Virus record (IMG/VR): IMGVR_UViG_3300007276_000010
Location: 1-47,842 of that record
Length of the DNA: 47,842 bases
Origin: a virus
Reading direction: 5' to 3' (one strand)
A program made the translations under genes and the position numbers. Each line of letters begins with the position of its first letter. The first letter of the stretch is position 1. This document shows positions 7,669-15,904 of this stretch, piece by piece. The notes beneath the pieces are model-generated. The model searched no databases, was not told the DNA's origin, and saw only the letters and a list, made by a program, of their open reading frames with translations.

Positions 7669-9053
7669 TGACAGACCTTAAACCACCAGTATTAACAAAC
7701 CTTGACGGACTCACCAATGTGATGACCGGACTCGGTACGGCTAAATCGAAGCGGTCGTATAACGAATGGTTACCCGCGTTACTGAACGATTACGCTAGTC
7801 TCGATAATTGTTATCAGTCCAATTGGATAGCGCGTAAAATATGCGACATTCCAGCCGAGGACATGACGCGCGAATGGCGTCGAATCAAGTGTGACGGCGC
7901 GGAAGAAATCCAAGCGCTCGAACAGCAATTACTATTACCTAACGTCGTGCAAGAAGGCGTTACGTGGGGTCGATTGTATGGTGGCGGTGGCGTGCTGATG
8001 ATAACGGACCAAGACTTAACCAAACCGTTAAACGTTGGTCGTATCAAGAAGGGATCGCTCAAACGATTGCTCGTTCTTGACCGTTGGGACATGCAAGCCC
8101 AAACGATTAACACGTGGGACGTTCTCGCATCGAATTACCTGAAACCAGAACAATACACCGTTCGTGGCGGGTCGATGCAAATCCATCATTCACACTTTGC
8201 ACGATTCAGTGGTGAGCGTTTACCGTTGCGTTACATGGCGCAAACTCAGGGATGGGGCGATTCGGTTTTACGTAAATGTTTAGAAGATATCACCGATATG
8301 GTCGCGGCCAAAAACGGTATTGCCGAGTTAATGCAAGAAGCGAATATCGACATTATCAACCGTGAAGGGTTGACCGATGAGCTAAGTACCGACCAAGACG
8401 ACATGATTGTTAAACGTTACGAATTGTTCAGCATGATGAAGTCGAATATCAACCTGGCGTTACTCGACAAGGAAGAAGTGTTCAACCGCATGACGCTCAA
8501 TTTGTCAGGTGTCGCGCCGGTGATTGAACAGTTCATGACGTGGATTAGTGGTGCGGCCGATATTCCCGTCACGCGTATGTTCGGTACTAGCGCGAAGGGC
8601 ATGAACGCCACGGGTGAAGGTGACGACCGTAATTACAACAACTCGATACGTGCTGGTCAACGTTCGTATTTAGCCGAACCGATGCGCACGATTGACGAAG
8701 TGTTGGTTCGTAGCGCGTTAGGTTATTGGCCGGACGATTACGATTATGTGTGGAATCCACTGTCGTTACCAAACGACTTAGAGAACGCTCAAGCCGAACA
8801 GTTACGTGCGCAGAAGCACATGCAGTATCTCGAAGCTGGTATCGTTCAGAAGTCGCAAATTATGCGCGAGTTACAAGCTGCCGAAGAATACCAGTATGAC
8901 GAGGAGGAACTCGACGAACTTGAATCTCTTGAAGAAGGTAACATGTTCGACGAACCAGTCGATGAGAACGAAGCGGATCCACTCATACCAACTACGGTGA
9001 ACCAAGACGAAGACCCGTTAGCGTTTGCCGCTCGATACGTTGAGCAGATGTGA
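7668..9053 (+). CDS. Portal protein (DUF1073 family)
   Basis: A 461-residue protein resembling the DUF1073 phage portal family: an N-terminal region with LDNCYQSNWIARKICDIPAE, a central RFSGERLP, and ITDMVAAKNGIAELM before an acidic C-terminal tail (YDEEELDELESLEEG). It forms the DNA entry ring of the capsid and the docking site for the terminase. Its start overlaps the terminase stop. Confidence 0.85.
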   Translation: MTDLKPPVLTNLDGLTNVMTGLGTAKSKRSYNEWLPALLNDYASLDNCYQSNWIARKICDIPAEDMTREWRRIKCDGAEEIQALEQQLLLPNVVQEGVTWGRLYGGGGVLMITDQDLTKPLNVGRIKKGSLKRLLVLDRWDMQAQTINTWDVLASNYLKPEQYTVRGGSMQIHHSHFARFSGERLPLRYMAQTQGWGDSVLRKCLEDITDMVAAKNGIAELMQEANIDIINREGLTDELSTDQDDMIVKRYELFSMMKSNINLALLDKEEVFNRMTLNLSGVAPVIEQFMTWISGAADIPVTRMFGTSAKGMNATGEGDDRNYNNSIRAGQRSYLAEPMRTIDEVLVRSALGYWPDDYDYVWNPLSLPNDLENAQAEQLRAQKHMQYLEAGIVQKSQIMRELQAAEEYQYDEEELDELESLEEGNMFDEPVDENEADPLIPTTVNQDEDPLAFAARYVEQM

Positions 9054-9058
9054 TGAGT

Positions 9059-9090
9059 ACGCCCCTTGATGATAAGTCTCGGGGCGTTTC
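9059..9090 (+). terminator. Possible terminator after portal
   Basis: ACGCCCC (9059-9065) pairs with GGGGCGT (9081-9087) across a 15-base loop, followed by only a short T run. A weak terminator or mRNA 3'-end stabiliser. Confidence 0.45.
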
Positions 9091-9102
9091 ATCGTGTCAA
9101 CA

Positions 9103-9118
9103 TTGACAACACCGCCAA
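9103..9118. promoter_or_regulatory. TTGAC-N6-GTCAA operator (site 2, one mismatch)
   Basis: TTGAC-AACACC-GCCAA, 35 bases upstream of the extended -10 at 9153. Read leftward it is followed by GGTATATATTGG, resembling the leftward promoter at 11643. Confidence 0.5.
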
Positions 9119-9149
9119 TATATACCCACTCGTGATACGTGTCAAGCGG

Positions 9150-9158
9150 TGTTATACT
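9150..9158 (+). promoter_or_regulatory. Extended -10 promoter for the Mu F-like gene
   Basis: TGT followed by TATACT (9153-9158), 30 bases upstream of the ATG at 9188. The same extended -10 form occurs at 21238 and 24565. No good -35 is visible. Confidence 0.5.
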
Positions 9159-9187
9159 AATCGTATCGACACGACTGGACCAATCAC

Positions 9188-10084
9188 ATGACACTCGAAG
9201 AACAATTAGCCATGCCCACACGCAAGCGTCCAAAAGGTACGAAACCCGACGTTGCGGCTGGTATATCCTATAATGTGGAATTACAACGCCTCGTGCGTGC
9301 CGTAACGCGTGATATTAACGCTAATTTAATGCCGACGGTTCGTAACCTGGCGCCCGAGTATCAACGTGACTCAGCGTCGGACGTGACGGACAGTGCGCTT
9401 GTGATGGACTCGTGGGTCGATGTATTAACCAATGCGTTACGTGCGTTACGTATTCGCTGGTCGAGTCCACAGTTTCAAGCGTTGGCCAATGACGTAGCGC
9501 GTCGGTTCGTAACGAGCGCGAACAACTCGAATCGTCGTCGTACCGAACGTGATATGGGTATCGATATATTTAGCGATTCAACGACGATTAGCGAGTACGT
9601 ACAGGCGTCGATAGCTGATAATGTACGACTGATACAGTCAATACCTGAACAGTATTTAACGCAGGTCGAGTCGATTGTCATGACGAACGTTCGCGGTGGC
9701 GGTCGTCCGTCGAGTATCGCTAAGTCACTTCAACAACAATTTGGCGTTACGGAGCGTCGCGCTAAGATGATAGCACGCGACCAAACCGCTAAGGTTAACG
9801 GGCAGCTAAACGCCAAACGTCAACAGGATGTGGGTTTCGAATATTTCATTTGGACAACGTCGAATGACGAGAGGGTGCGTGATAGACACCAACACATAGC
9901 CGAAAAGACTACTGCGTATGGTAAAGGAGTGTACAAATGGAGTAACCCACCGCTAAGTGAAAAAGGTGAACCGATACTTTGCGGAACCGATTATCAATGT
10001 AGATGCATAGCCACCCCTATTTCAAATGAAGAAGTTAAAATGAACCAACGTAAAGGTTTGACTAACCCTAGTGTAAAACGTTAA
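9188..10084 (+). CDS. Mu gpF-like minor head protein
   Basis: A 298-residue protein with the C-terminal phage Mu F domain: RAKMIARDQTAKVNGQL, then FIWTTSNDERVRDRHQ, and CGTDYQCRCIATPI. The family forms a minor capsid protein linked to the portal and head assembly. The last ~200 bases are more AT-rich than the rest and lead straight into a homing-type endonuclease gene, so the 3' end may have been replaced by co-conversion; that is inference. Confidence 0.85.
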   Translation: MTLEEQLAMPTRKRPKGTKPDVAAGISYNVELQRLVRAVTRDINANLMPTVRNLAPEYQRDSASDVTDSALVMDSWVDVLTNALRALRIRWSSPQFQALANDVARRFVTSANNSNRRRTERDMGIDIFSDSTTISEYVQASIADNVRLIQSIPEQYLTQVESIVMTNVRGGGRPSSIAKSLQQQFGVTERRAKMIARDQTAKVNGQLNAKRQQDVGFEYFIWTTSNDERVRDRHQHIAEKTTAYGKGVYKWSNPPLSEKGEPILCGTDYQCRCIATPISNEEVKMNQRKGLTNPSVKR

Positions 10085-10085
10085 A

Positions 10086-10223
10086 ATGCAAAAAGTGGCT
10101 ACCTTTAGCGGGGGAACGTCGGGACGTAGAACCGATTGCCACACATCCTCAATTCTGCGCAACTACTCTACGGTGGTATTATGCAAATCATTTCTCGTTC
10201 GGAAGCTAAACAACAAAACTTAA
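10086..10223 (+). pseudogene. Possible PP-loop gene remnant
   Basis: An open frame of 45 codons begins MQKVATFSGG followed by TSGR. This resembles the N-terminus of PAPS-reductase-like phage proteins (compare MKKVVSFSGGRTSAYL at 45258), but the frame then loses any resemblance and stops inside the endonuclease gene. It may be what is left of a gene displaced by the endonuclease. A chance match cannot be excluded. Confidence 0.25.
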
Positions 10224-10795
10224 AACACTACTTCACTGGTAAACCATGTAAATATGGACACGTTGCTGAACGTAAAGTCGCTAATTCAAATTGTTCGGCG
10301 TGCAATAAAGATATAGTGTCCAGGTTCTATGCTAATAATAGAGATAAAGTGAAGAACAAATCCAAAGAGTATTACTCAGATAATAGCGATAAGATTAAGA
10401 AATATCAGAAAGAATATAACAAGATAAATAAAGATAAAATTAACAATAGACATCAAGAACGATATGATTCTGAACCGGATTATAAGATGAAGTTTAGACT
10501 AAGAGGTATACTGTCTAAGGTGTTGAAAAGAACGGGCACGGTGAAAGACTTAAAAGCTCACGCAATATTAGGATATAACTGTATAGACCTTAGACGTCAC
10601 CTTGAAGATTCTTTCGTTGACGGCATGTCGTGGGACAACTACGGTGAATGGCATATAGACCACATAGTGCCAATTAAAGTTTTACTAGACTATGGAGTCA
10701 CCGACGTGGCTTTCATAAATGGACTGGATAACTTACAACCGTTATGGGCCAAAGATAATCTTAAGAAAGGTGACTGGTCTAACCTGAGTACATAA
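10181..10795 (+). CDS. HNH homing-type endonuclease
   Basis: About 204 residues from the ATG at 10181 (GGTGG upstream); an ATG at 10136 is an alternative. The N-terminus has a zinc module CKYGHVAERK...CSAC, the middle is a lysine-rich helical linker (NKDKINNRHQERYD), and the C-terminus carries the HNH core WHIDHIVPIKVL ... GLDNLQPLWAKDN. It is AT-rich and unlike its neighbours in codon use, as expected for a mobile free-standing endonuclease between head genes. Confidence 0.85.
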   Translation: MQIISRSEAKQQNLKHYFTGKPCKYGHVAERKVANSNCSACNKDIVSRFYANNRDKVKNKSKEYYSDNSDKIKKYQKEYNKINKDKINNRHQERYDSEPDYKMKFRLRGILSKVLKRTGTVKDLKAHAILGYNCIDLRRHLEDSFVDGMSWDNYGEWHIDHIVPIKVLLDYGVTDVAFINGLDNLQPLWAKDNLKKGDWSNLST

Positions 10796-10817
10796 AAAAA
10801 GGGCGCTAAATGCGCTC
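10794..10817 (-). terminator. Leftward rho-independent terminator
   Basis: Read leftward, a 6-bp stem GAGCGC/GCGCCC (one G-T pair) is followed by seven T. It ends the leftward 10.8-11.6 kb island just before it would run into the endonuclease gene. Confidence 0.7.
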
Positions 10818-10823
10818 CGTCAA

Positions 10824-10982
10824 CTATCGTACACCTCCACATAATCTAACGTAATTTTCGTACTCGTTCATGTAGTGTTCGGACTGTTCGGCGCGTGCAT
10901 CGGCCGTCAGTGTCGCGTCGTCTAATACAGCTTGATACGCGTTGAACATCTCGTCGCGCTTCTTTTCGTACCATGTTTTCAT
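10824..10982 (-). CDS. Small hypothetical protein
   Basis: A 52-residue, charged, probably helical protein (starts MKTWYEKKRDEMFNAYQ). A good ribosome site (AAAGGTGAT) lies upstream and the ATG overlaps the previous stop (TAATG). Last gene of a three-gene leftward operon. Function unknown. Confidence 0.65.
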   Translation of the reverse strand: MKTWYEKKRDEMFNAYQAVLDDATLTADARAEQSEHYMNEYENYVRLCGGVR

Positions 10983-11161
10983 TATTTATCACCTTTGCAA
11001 AATTCGATAACGCTATTCGATGAGTCGGTATTAAGTACGTTATTACCTTCGAGGTCATATACTCTAAAATTCCAACAAGTACAAGTTTCGGGATGACACA
11101 TGTAGTGTCCCGATTCGCTTTTAAAATCTTTGAATTGTTCGTCTAACTCGAATGCTCTCAT
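10982..11161 (-). CDS. Small hypothetical protein with Cys cluster
   Basis: A 59-residue protein with MCHPETCTCW near the middle, a possible metal site. The start overlaps the upstream gene by 4 bases and its stop overlaps the start of the next gene. No family recognised. Confidence 0.6.
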   Translation of the reverse strand: MRAFELDEQFKDFKSESGHYMCHPETCTCWNFRVYDLEGNNVLNTDSSNSVIEFCKGDK

Positions 11162-11610
11162 CGTACCGCCCCGTTAAGTTCGTCTAAAATTAATTGTGAA
11201 TATCCGCAGATGTCGCGCCAATTATCATCATACATCGGATCACCATTTAGAATACGACCGATTTTGTGTTGTATCATTTCGAGCGCTTCGCGTTGACTCG
11301 GTGTTAAACATTCCCAGTTCGGCGTTTCGCGCATGATACCTTTCAAGTCTTGCATAATCACCGACCCGTCTTTGAACTTACCGTATCGTTCACCACGTTG
11401 CGTGATGGTCGTGTCGATATCGGTTGGTGCGGTTGTTGGTCGTGATTCGATAATTTCCCAATATGGATCGCCAATAATGAAATGGTCACCGGTATCGTCT
11501 AAGCATTCGTATTCCTTACCGTTGAAATATGCGAAATCCACTTCGCCATTTTTATAACGTAATGCATGGGTAGCTTCACTACTCGCTTTACTCCAATCTA
11601 TTTCATTCAT
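11158..11610 (-). CDS. DUF6378-like phage protein
   Basis: A 150-residue protein. The C-terminal half (RGERYGKFKDGSVIMQDLKG ... LTPSQREALEMIQHKIGRIL) matches the widespread phage family DUF6378, of unknown function. The N-terminal half is a short separate beta-rich region (HALRYKNGEVDFAYFNGKEY). First gene of the leftward island, behind a promoter that carries the shared operator. Confidence 0.75.
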   Translation of the reverse strand: MNEIDWSKASSEATHALRYKNGEVDFAYFNGKEYECLDDTGDHFIIGDPYWEIIESRPTTAPTDIDTTITQRGERYGKFKDGSVIMQDLKGIMRETPNWECLTPSQREALEMIQHKIGRILNGDPMYDDNWRDICGYSQLILDELNGAVR

Positions 11611-11628
11611 ATCGTTCTCGCTTCGTTG

Positions 11629-11644
11629 TTGACAATTACGTCAA
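11629..11644. promoter_or_regulatory. TTGAC-N6-GTCAA operator (site 3, perfect)
   Basis: TTGAC-AATTAC-GTCAA lies between the -10 of the leftward promoter and the gene at 11610, so bound protein would cover its start site. Confidence 0.6.
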
Positions 11645-11695
11645 TATATACCACAAATTAATAGTTTGCAACACCTTTGTGCATTACGTTATACT
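11643..11695. promoter_or_regulatory. Divergent promoters sharing one -35
   Basis: The palindrome TTGCAA (11666-11671) serves as -35 in both directions. Leftward: 17-base spacer, -10 TATATT (11643-11648). Rightward: 18-base spacer, -10 TATACT (11690-11695). The rightward start site lies inside the longest open frame, which supports the TTG start at 11724 for the protease gene. Confidence 0.55.
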
Positions 11696-11723
11696 AGCGT
11701 CAATACAGTTAGAGGTTAAACAC

Positions 11724-12821
11724 TTGAAACACATTATCGTTAGCGAGACATTCGACTTTGCACCGTCATCACGTGTTTACACTGACAACGGTTTTTTGCG
11801 TGTCACAGGTAAAGCTGCGCGTACTGGCGTTTATCAATATTTAGCATCCGAACTAGGTCTTACCGACCGCGCCCCGAATACAATCGTTAACGTTTACCGT
11901 CCAGCCGATGAGGTGTTCAACGCCGACTCGCTCGCGACGTATTCGAACGTTGACGTAACGAACGACCACCCAAGCGCTATGGTCGACGCCAAGACGTACA
12001 AATCCACAAGTGTGGGTCACGTTATCGGTGCGACACAGAATGGTGACTTCGTTGATGTGGAATTAATCATCAAAGACGCCCAAGCGATTAGTGACGTTGA
12101 ATCGGGCAAGTCTCAACTATCACCAGGTTACACCGCCGTTTACGTTGCTGAACTAGGTACGACCGACACGGGTGAATCATACGAATTTAAACAAACCGGA
12201 ATTGATGTCAATCACGTCGCGATCGTTAAGCGTGGACGTGGTGGCGCACAAGTCCGTATCGACGACAACCAAGGAGTAACACCCATGATTAAGGTAACAC
12301 TTGATTCGGGTCGCTCGATTGATGTTGCAGACGAAGCGGTCGCCGCACTCGTAACTGACTCAATTGAACGTTTGACCCAACGCGTAACAGACGCAGAAGC
12401 CAAGGCCGATAAAGCCGAAGCGGAAAAAGACATGAAACAAGAAGAACTCGAAGCGGAAAAAGCGAAGTCTAACGACGCAGCTATCAGCGAACGCGTTCAA
12501 GCTATCGCAGCGATGCAAGCAAGCGCACGTAAAGTTGTTGGTGACGAGTTCACTTGCGATAGTGTGAACACATTGGACATTCAACGTGCAGCGTTAACAG
12601 CTAAACGTCCAACTACTGATTGGGCTACCAAGTCCGAAACGTATGTTCAAGTCGCATTCGACGCAGCGTTAGAACTTGCCGACGCGGAACCCGCTCAGTC
12701 GGTTGATCAACTCGCACAGTTTTCGAAAGACGCTGCTAACGCAGTGGTTCCGGTAGTCGCACGTAAATCAGCATACGACGCTCACAAAGAAAGTCAGGCT
12801 AACGCTTGGAAGGGGAAATAA
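11724..12821 (+). CDS. DUF2213-type prohead protease fused to scaffold
   Basis: About 365 residues from a TTG start at 11724 with AGAGG upstream; an ATG at 11679 lies before the promoter start site. The N-terminal ~190 residues match DUF2213 proteins, likely prohead serine proteases: VTNDHP holds a candidate His and GKSQLSPGY a candidate Ser. The C-terminal part (VTDAEAKADKAEAEKDMK onward) is a coiled coil typical of scaffold. A strong internal start at 12285 could make scaffold alone. Confidence 0.8.
   Translation: MKHIIVSETFDFAPSSRVYTDNGFLRVTGKAARTGVYQYLASELGLTDRAPNTIVNVYRPADEVFNADSLATYSNVDVTNDHPSAMVDAKTYKSTSVGHVIGATQNGDFVDVELIIKDAQAISDVESGKSQLSPGYTAVYVAELGTTDTGESYEFKQTGIDVNHVAIVKRGRGGAQVRIDDNQGVTPMIKVTLDSGRSIDVADEAVAALVTDSIERLTQRVTDAEAKADKAEAEKDMKQEELEAEKAKSNDAAISERVQAIAAMQASARKVVGDEFTCDSVNTLDIQRAALTAKRPTTDWATKSETYVQVAFDAALELADAEPAQSVDQLAQFSKDAANAVVPVVARKSAYDAHKESQANAWKGK
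12285..12821 (+). CDS. Nested scaffold protein (internal in-frame start)
   Basis: Inside the protease gene an AAGGAG (12271-12276) stands 8 bases before an in-frame ATG at 12285. Starting there gives a 178-residue protein with only the short beta part (MIKVTLDSGRSIDVADEA) and the coiled coil. This copies the lambda C/Nu3 arrangement, where the scaffold is the C-terminal part of the protease gene. The ribosome site is better than that of the full gene. Expression is inferred. Confidence 0.55.
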   Translation: MIKVTLDSGRSIDVADEAVAALVTDSIERLTQRVTDAEAKADKAEAEKDMKQEELEAEKAKSNDAAISERVQAIAAMQASARKVVGDEFTCDSVNTLDIQRAALTAKRPTTDWATKSETYVQVAFDAALELADAEPAQSVDQLAQFSKDAANAVVPVVARKSAYDAHKESQANAWKGK

Positions 12822-12822
12822 C

Positions 12823-13305
12823 ATGTCAGTATTAGGTGGCAATAAAATCGATCATGGTGTCTCGTATGCTGGTCAAGTTTCAAGCTTGCAGTTATGTAAC
12901 GCCGTATCGAAATTAAACAAAGGTACTGTTGGTATTGCATTCGGTAAGGGTGTTGTAACTGACGGTGAAGACGGCGCGAAATTACCGTTAAGTGGTTCAA
13001 CGGCCGCTCAATTCATCGGTGTCGTTAAGTACGAATTAAACCGCGCGCGTACATCTACTGAATCGGGAGCAACAGCTAAGTACGACATGACTGTTGTAAC
13101 CCACGGTGAAATTTGGGTCAAGACGTTAGATACCGTAGCGAAAGACGCACCGGTTTATCTACGTGTGGGCGCAACTGGCAACGGTGACTTCTCAGGTGTC
13201 GTTGGTACTGGCGTAACTCTAGGTGTTCTAGTGCCTAACGCTAAATTCACAAGTGGCGGCGCTGCTGACTCACTGGTTAAAATTTCACTAGGATTAGGTG
13301 GCTAA
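12823..13305 (+). CDS. Head decoration/cement protein
   Basis: A 160-residue, glycine- and beta-rich protein between the protease-scaffold and the major capsid gene, the usual place of a capsid-stabilising decoration protein. Features include GVVTDGEDGAKLPLSGSTA and repeated small beta turns. It resembles structural cement proteins of DUF2184 capsid phages. Assigned from position and composition. Confidence 0.65.
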   Translation: MSVLGGNKIDHGVSYAGQVSSLQLCNAVSKLNKGTVGIAFGKGVVTDGEDGAKLPLSGSTAAQFIGVVKYELNRARTSTESGATAKYDMTVVTHGEIWVKTLDTVAKDAPVYLRVGATGNGDFSGVVGTGVTLGVLVPNAKFTSGGAADSLVKISLGLGG

Positions 13306-13306
13306 C

Positions 13307-14305
13307 ATGCAAAAGAATCTTATTAGCGTCGTATTGGACGCAGAATACCCACAGTTGGGTTTAACGGTTGGTCACACTGTATTGTTCCGTGACAATCTAC
13401 CTACTATGGACGACGGTATGGGTTTCTATATTTCTCAGCTCGCTAACTTAGAAGCTAAGATTTACGAAGCAAAATATACCAACATCAATTTCGCTGAAAT
13501 GGTGCCAATTAACACTAACGTTCCCGAGTGGGCCGATTCGTGGGATTATATTTCTTACGACGCTGTAACGCTTGGTAAGTTTATTGGTTCAAGTGCCGAC
13601 GACCTTCCGACTGTAGCGCTATCAGCTAACAAGACGTCTGTTCCGATTGGTTACGCTGGTAACGCGTTCGATTACTCGTTAGACGAATTACGTAAAACTC
13701 AACAGTTACGTATTCCAGTTGACGCCACTAAGGGTCGCGCTGCATTCCGTGGTTCACAAGAACATACTCAGCGTGTAGCTTACTTTGGCGACGCTTCTCG
13801 CGGTATGACAGGTTTGTTTAACAATCCTAACTTAGCATTAGATAACTCTACTGTTGACTGGGCTACTGCCACAGGTCAAGAAATTATCGACGACATGAAC
13901 TCGTTGTTAATCAAAGTGTGGATTGATTCAGCTAACACGCATATTCCAAACGCATTAGCGCTTGATTCGTCTCGTTACGCAATCTTAACGTCACGTCGTA
14001 TGGATATAGGTACTGACACAACTATCATGCAGTTCTTCATGCTTAATAACTTGTACACTACTACAACCGGTCAACAGTTACGCGTGTTCCCACGTTTGCA
14101 ACTTAAAGGTGCTGGTGTGGGTGGTAAGGACCGTATGTTAGCTTACGAGCTAAACGACGATAACCTAGGTATGGTTAACCCTATCCCTTGGCGCGCACTT
14201 GCTCCACAGATGAAAGGACTGAATATCTTAGTACCTGCGGAATACAAAGTTAGCGGCGTAGAATGGCGTTACGTATTCTCTGGTGCTTACAGAGATTCAC
14301 TGTAA
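13307..14305 (+). CDS. Major capsid protein (DUF2184 family)
   Basis: About 332 residues from the ATG at 13307 (AGGTGG upstream); a GTG at 13298 overlapping the previous gene is an alternative. The sequence matches DUF2184 capsid proteins: VPEWADSWDYISYDAV, then VPIGYAGNAFDYSLDELRKT, and a central FRGSQEHTQRVAYFGD. It forms the icosahedral shell. A 12-bp structured hairpin follows the gene (14320-14366). Confidence 0.85.
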   Translation: MQKNLISVVLDAEYPQLGLTVGHTVLFRDNLPTMDDGMGFYISQLANLEAKIYEAKYTNINFAEMVPINTNVPEWADSWDYISYDAVTLGKFIGSSADDLPTVALSANKTSVPIGYAGNAFDYSLDELRKTQQLRIPVDATKGRAAFRGSQEHTQRVAYFGDASRGMTGLFNNPNLALDNSTVDWATATGQEIIDDMNSLLIKVWIDSANTHIPNALALDSSRYAILTSRRMDIGTDTTIMQFFMLNNLYTTTTGQQLRVFPRLQLKGAGVGGKDRMLAYELNDDNLGMVNPIPWRALAPQMKGLNILVPAEYKVSGVEWRYVFSGAYRDSL

Positions 14306-14319
14306 ACTAGTAAAACTTT

Positions 14320-14366
14320 AAGTTGCTTCGGGACAATGTGGAAGGCCCGCCACACCGAAGCGACTT
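14320..14366 (+). other. Long hairpin after the major capsid gene
   Basis: AAGTTGCTTCGG (14320-14331) pairs with CCGAAGCGACTT (14355-14366), 12 pairs with one G-T; a second hairpin GTGG/CCAC sits in the loop. No T run follows, so it looks like an mRNA 3'-end protector or attenuator rather than a plain terminator. Confidence 0.6.
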
Positions 14367-14397
14367 ATTACTAATCTCGGGCTGAGGGCTATTTACC

Positions 14398-14736
14398 ATG
14401 TTATTAAAAAATACAGTTGCACGACTAATCACGATTAATGGCGCGTTCGAAAACGGCGCACGAGTGGTTACTTACCAAATCAAACCAGGTGACAACCCAT
14501 CGGTTGAAGTGCCTAATGATTTGTGCGATAACGCATTCGTTCAGTCACTAATCGCTGACGGTTCGTTACGTGTCGAATGTGAAGACGACGCAAGCGCACC
14601 AGTTGAAGCGGTGTCAGCGTATGAGTTAATGAGTAAAGCGGATTTAATCGCATTATGTGAGGCTCAAGACATTGAAGTCGGTTCGCGTGACACAGTTAAA
14701 TCATTAGCTGCCAAACTCGAAGCGCACGACGAGTAG
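14398..14736 (+). CDS. Small head-associated protein with HeH/SAP-like C-terminus
   Basis: A 112-residue protein. The C-terminus, LMSKADLIALCEAQDIEV followed by LAAKLEAH, looks like an HeH/SAP-type helix-extended-loop-helix motif found at the ends of several phage structural proteins. The N-terminal ~60 residues are beta-rich. Lies between capsid and completion genes, so a minor virion protein is likely. Confidence 0.6.
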   Translation: MLLKNTVARLITINGAFENGARVVTYQIKPGDNPSVEVPNDLCDNAFVQSLIADGSLRVECEDDASAPVEAVSAYELMSKADLIALCEAQDIEVGSRDTVKSLAAKLEAHDE

Positions 14737-14759
14737 TCGACGCTAACATAATCATTATT

Positions 14760-14785
14760 ACGGCTGCTTAATTGCGGCCGTTTTT
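14760..14785 (+). terminator. Rho-independent terminator
   Basis: An 8-bp stem ACGGCTGC/GCGGCCGT (one G-T pair), 6-base loop, then five T. It lies between head genes read in the same direction and so should reduce rather than stop downstream expression. Confidence 0.75.
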
Positions 14786-14802
14786 GTAAAAGGGTACATA
14801 AA

Positions 14803-15075
14803 ATGTCAGACACATTAGCTAACGTAAAGTTACCAGCAAAAACACCCGTGGATTTATACGCTGCGACAGGTATCGCAGTCGGTACGCAAATATCAGTACA
14901 GAACATAACCACAGGTGACGTTCGTGTTTATTCGGGCGCTACGTCACCAAACATGGCGACAAGCGGTTCGGCGTTGTTACGACCTGGTATTACGGCTAAA
15001 AACGACTCGGGCGATGCGGGTGCGTGGGCGTGGAGTACGTTACCGTCTGCCGTCAACGTGAAATTGGTGGTGTAA
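14803..15075 (+). CDS. Small virion-associated protein, hypothetical
   Basis: A 90-residue beta-rich protein (KTPVDLYAATGIAVGTQISV, then a segment on VRVYSGATSP). Its compact form and location suggest a head decoration or completion protein. No family assigned. Confidence 0.55.
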   Translation: MSDTLANVKLPAKTPVDLYAATGIAVGTQISVQNITTGDVRVYSGATSPNMATSGSALLRPGITAKNDSGDAGAWAWSTLPSAVNVKLVV

Positions 15076-15076
15076 T

Positions 15077-15904
15077 ATGGCGTGGTTAGCGGATAACCCG
15101 CCAGAAGTCGGACCATTATTTTTCGGTGGTGGCTCTAATATACTACCCATCCCAGTATTTACGCTGCAACCACAATCGCAAACTGTCGATGAATATGCAA
15201 TGGCAACATTTACCGCTGCTGCTGACAACGCAACAAGCTATCAATGGTCAAAGAATGCCGCTGGCGTCGGCACTGATAGCGCTAGCTACTCATTAACAAC
15301 AACTACCGCAGATAATGGCGCTGTTGTTAATGTAACGGCTACAGGTGATGGAGGTTCGACTGTAAGCAATAACGCAACATTGAGCGTTACTAGCTATGCA
15401 TATCAACTTGATTCACTTACAAGTAAGTTTGTTCTATCTTCACCAATTACGGTGGCAATAGGTGACAAGATTACAGTTAATGTTATTTGCTCCCCAAATA
15501 CAATAACGGGATCAAGTTATTCCCGCTTTATAGGTAGCGAGGATTTCACTATCACGGTTGATACTGGGGTTGACGGCAATAAATTCAGGCTATTAGGCTG
15601 CACCGCTAAGCTTGGCGGGGTTTCAATAGCTAGTGATGTAACGCCAATCCCTACTGATTTAGTAGCTAGAGATCTTGAGGTTACGTTAACAAAATCAGGT
15701 ACTATCGCAGCAATTGCTGGTTTAAAAGATACATCAGGGAGAAGTATCAACGCTAAAATGCGATATCTTAGCTTTACTCGTGCTGCTGGTAATAGATTCA
15801 TACCATTAAACAAAGTATCACAAGGAGGCGCTCAGCTTCCCACTGTTGGCACTATTAGCGCATCAATACTTAATTATAATCCAGCCGGGTGGATGTCAGT
15901 ATGA
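15077..15904 (+). CDS. Virion protein with Ig-like domain
   Basis: A 275-residue protein. Residues ~28-110 look like an immunoglobulin-like fold: FTLQPQSQTVDEYAMATFTA, then YQWSKNAAGV and DNGAVVNVTATGDGGSTVS. Ig-like domains are common on phage surfaces and are thought to bind cells or carbohydrates weakly. The part after ~residue 110 is different in composition and codon use and may be an exchanged domain. Function inferred from the fold only. Confidence 0.65.
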   Translation: MAWLADNPPEVGPLFFGGGSNILPIPVFTLQPQSQTVDEYAMATFTAAADNATSYQWSKNAAGVGTDSASYSLTTTTADNGAVVNVTATGDGGSTVSNNATLSVTSYAYQLDSLTSKFVLSSPITVAIGDKITVNVICSPNTITGSSYSRFIGSEDFTITVDTGVDGNKFRLLGCTAKLGGVSIASDVTPIPTDLVARDLEVTLTKSGTIAAIAGLKDTSGRSINAKMRYLSFTRAAGNRFIPLNKVSQGGAQLPTVGTISASILNYNPAGWMSV

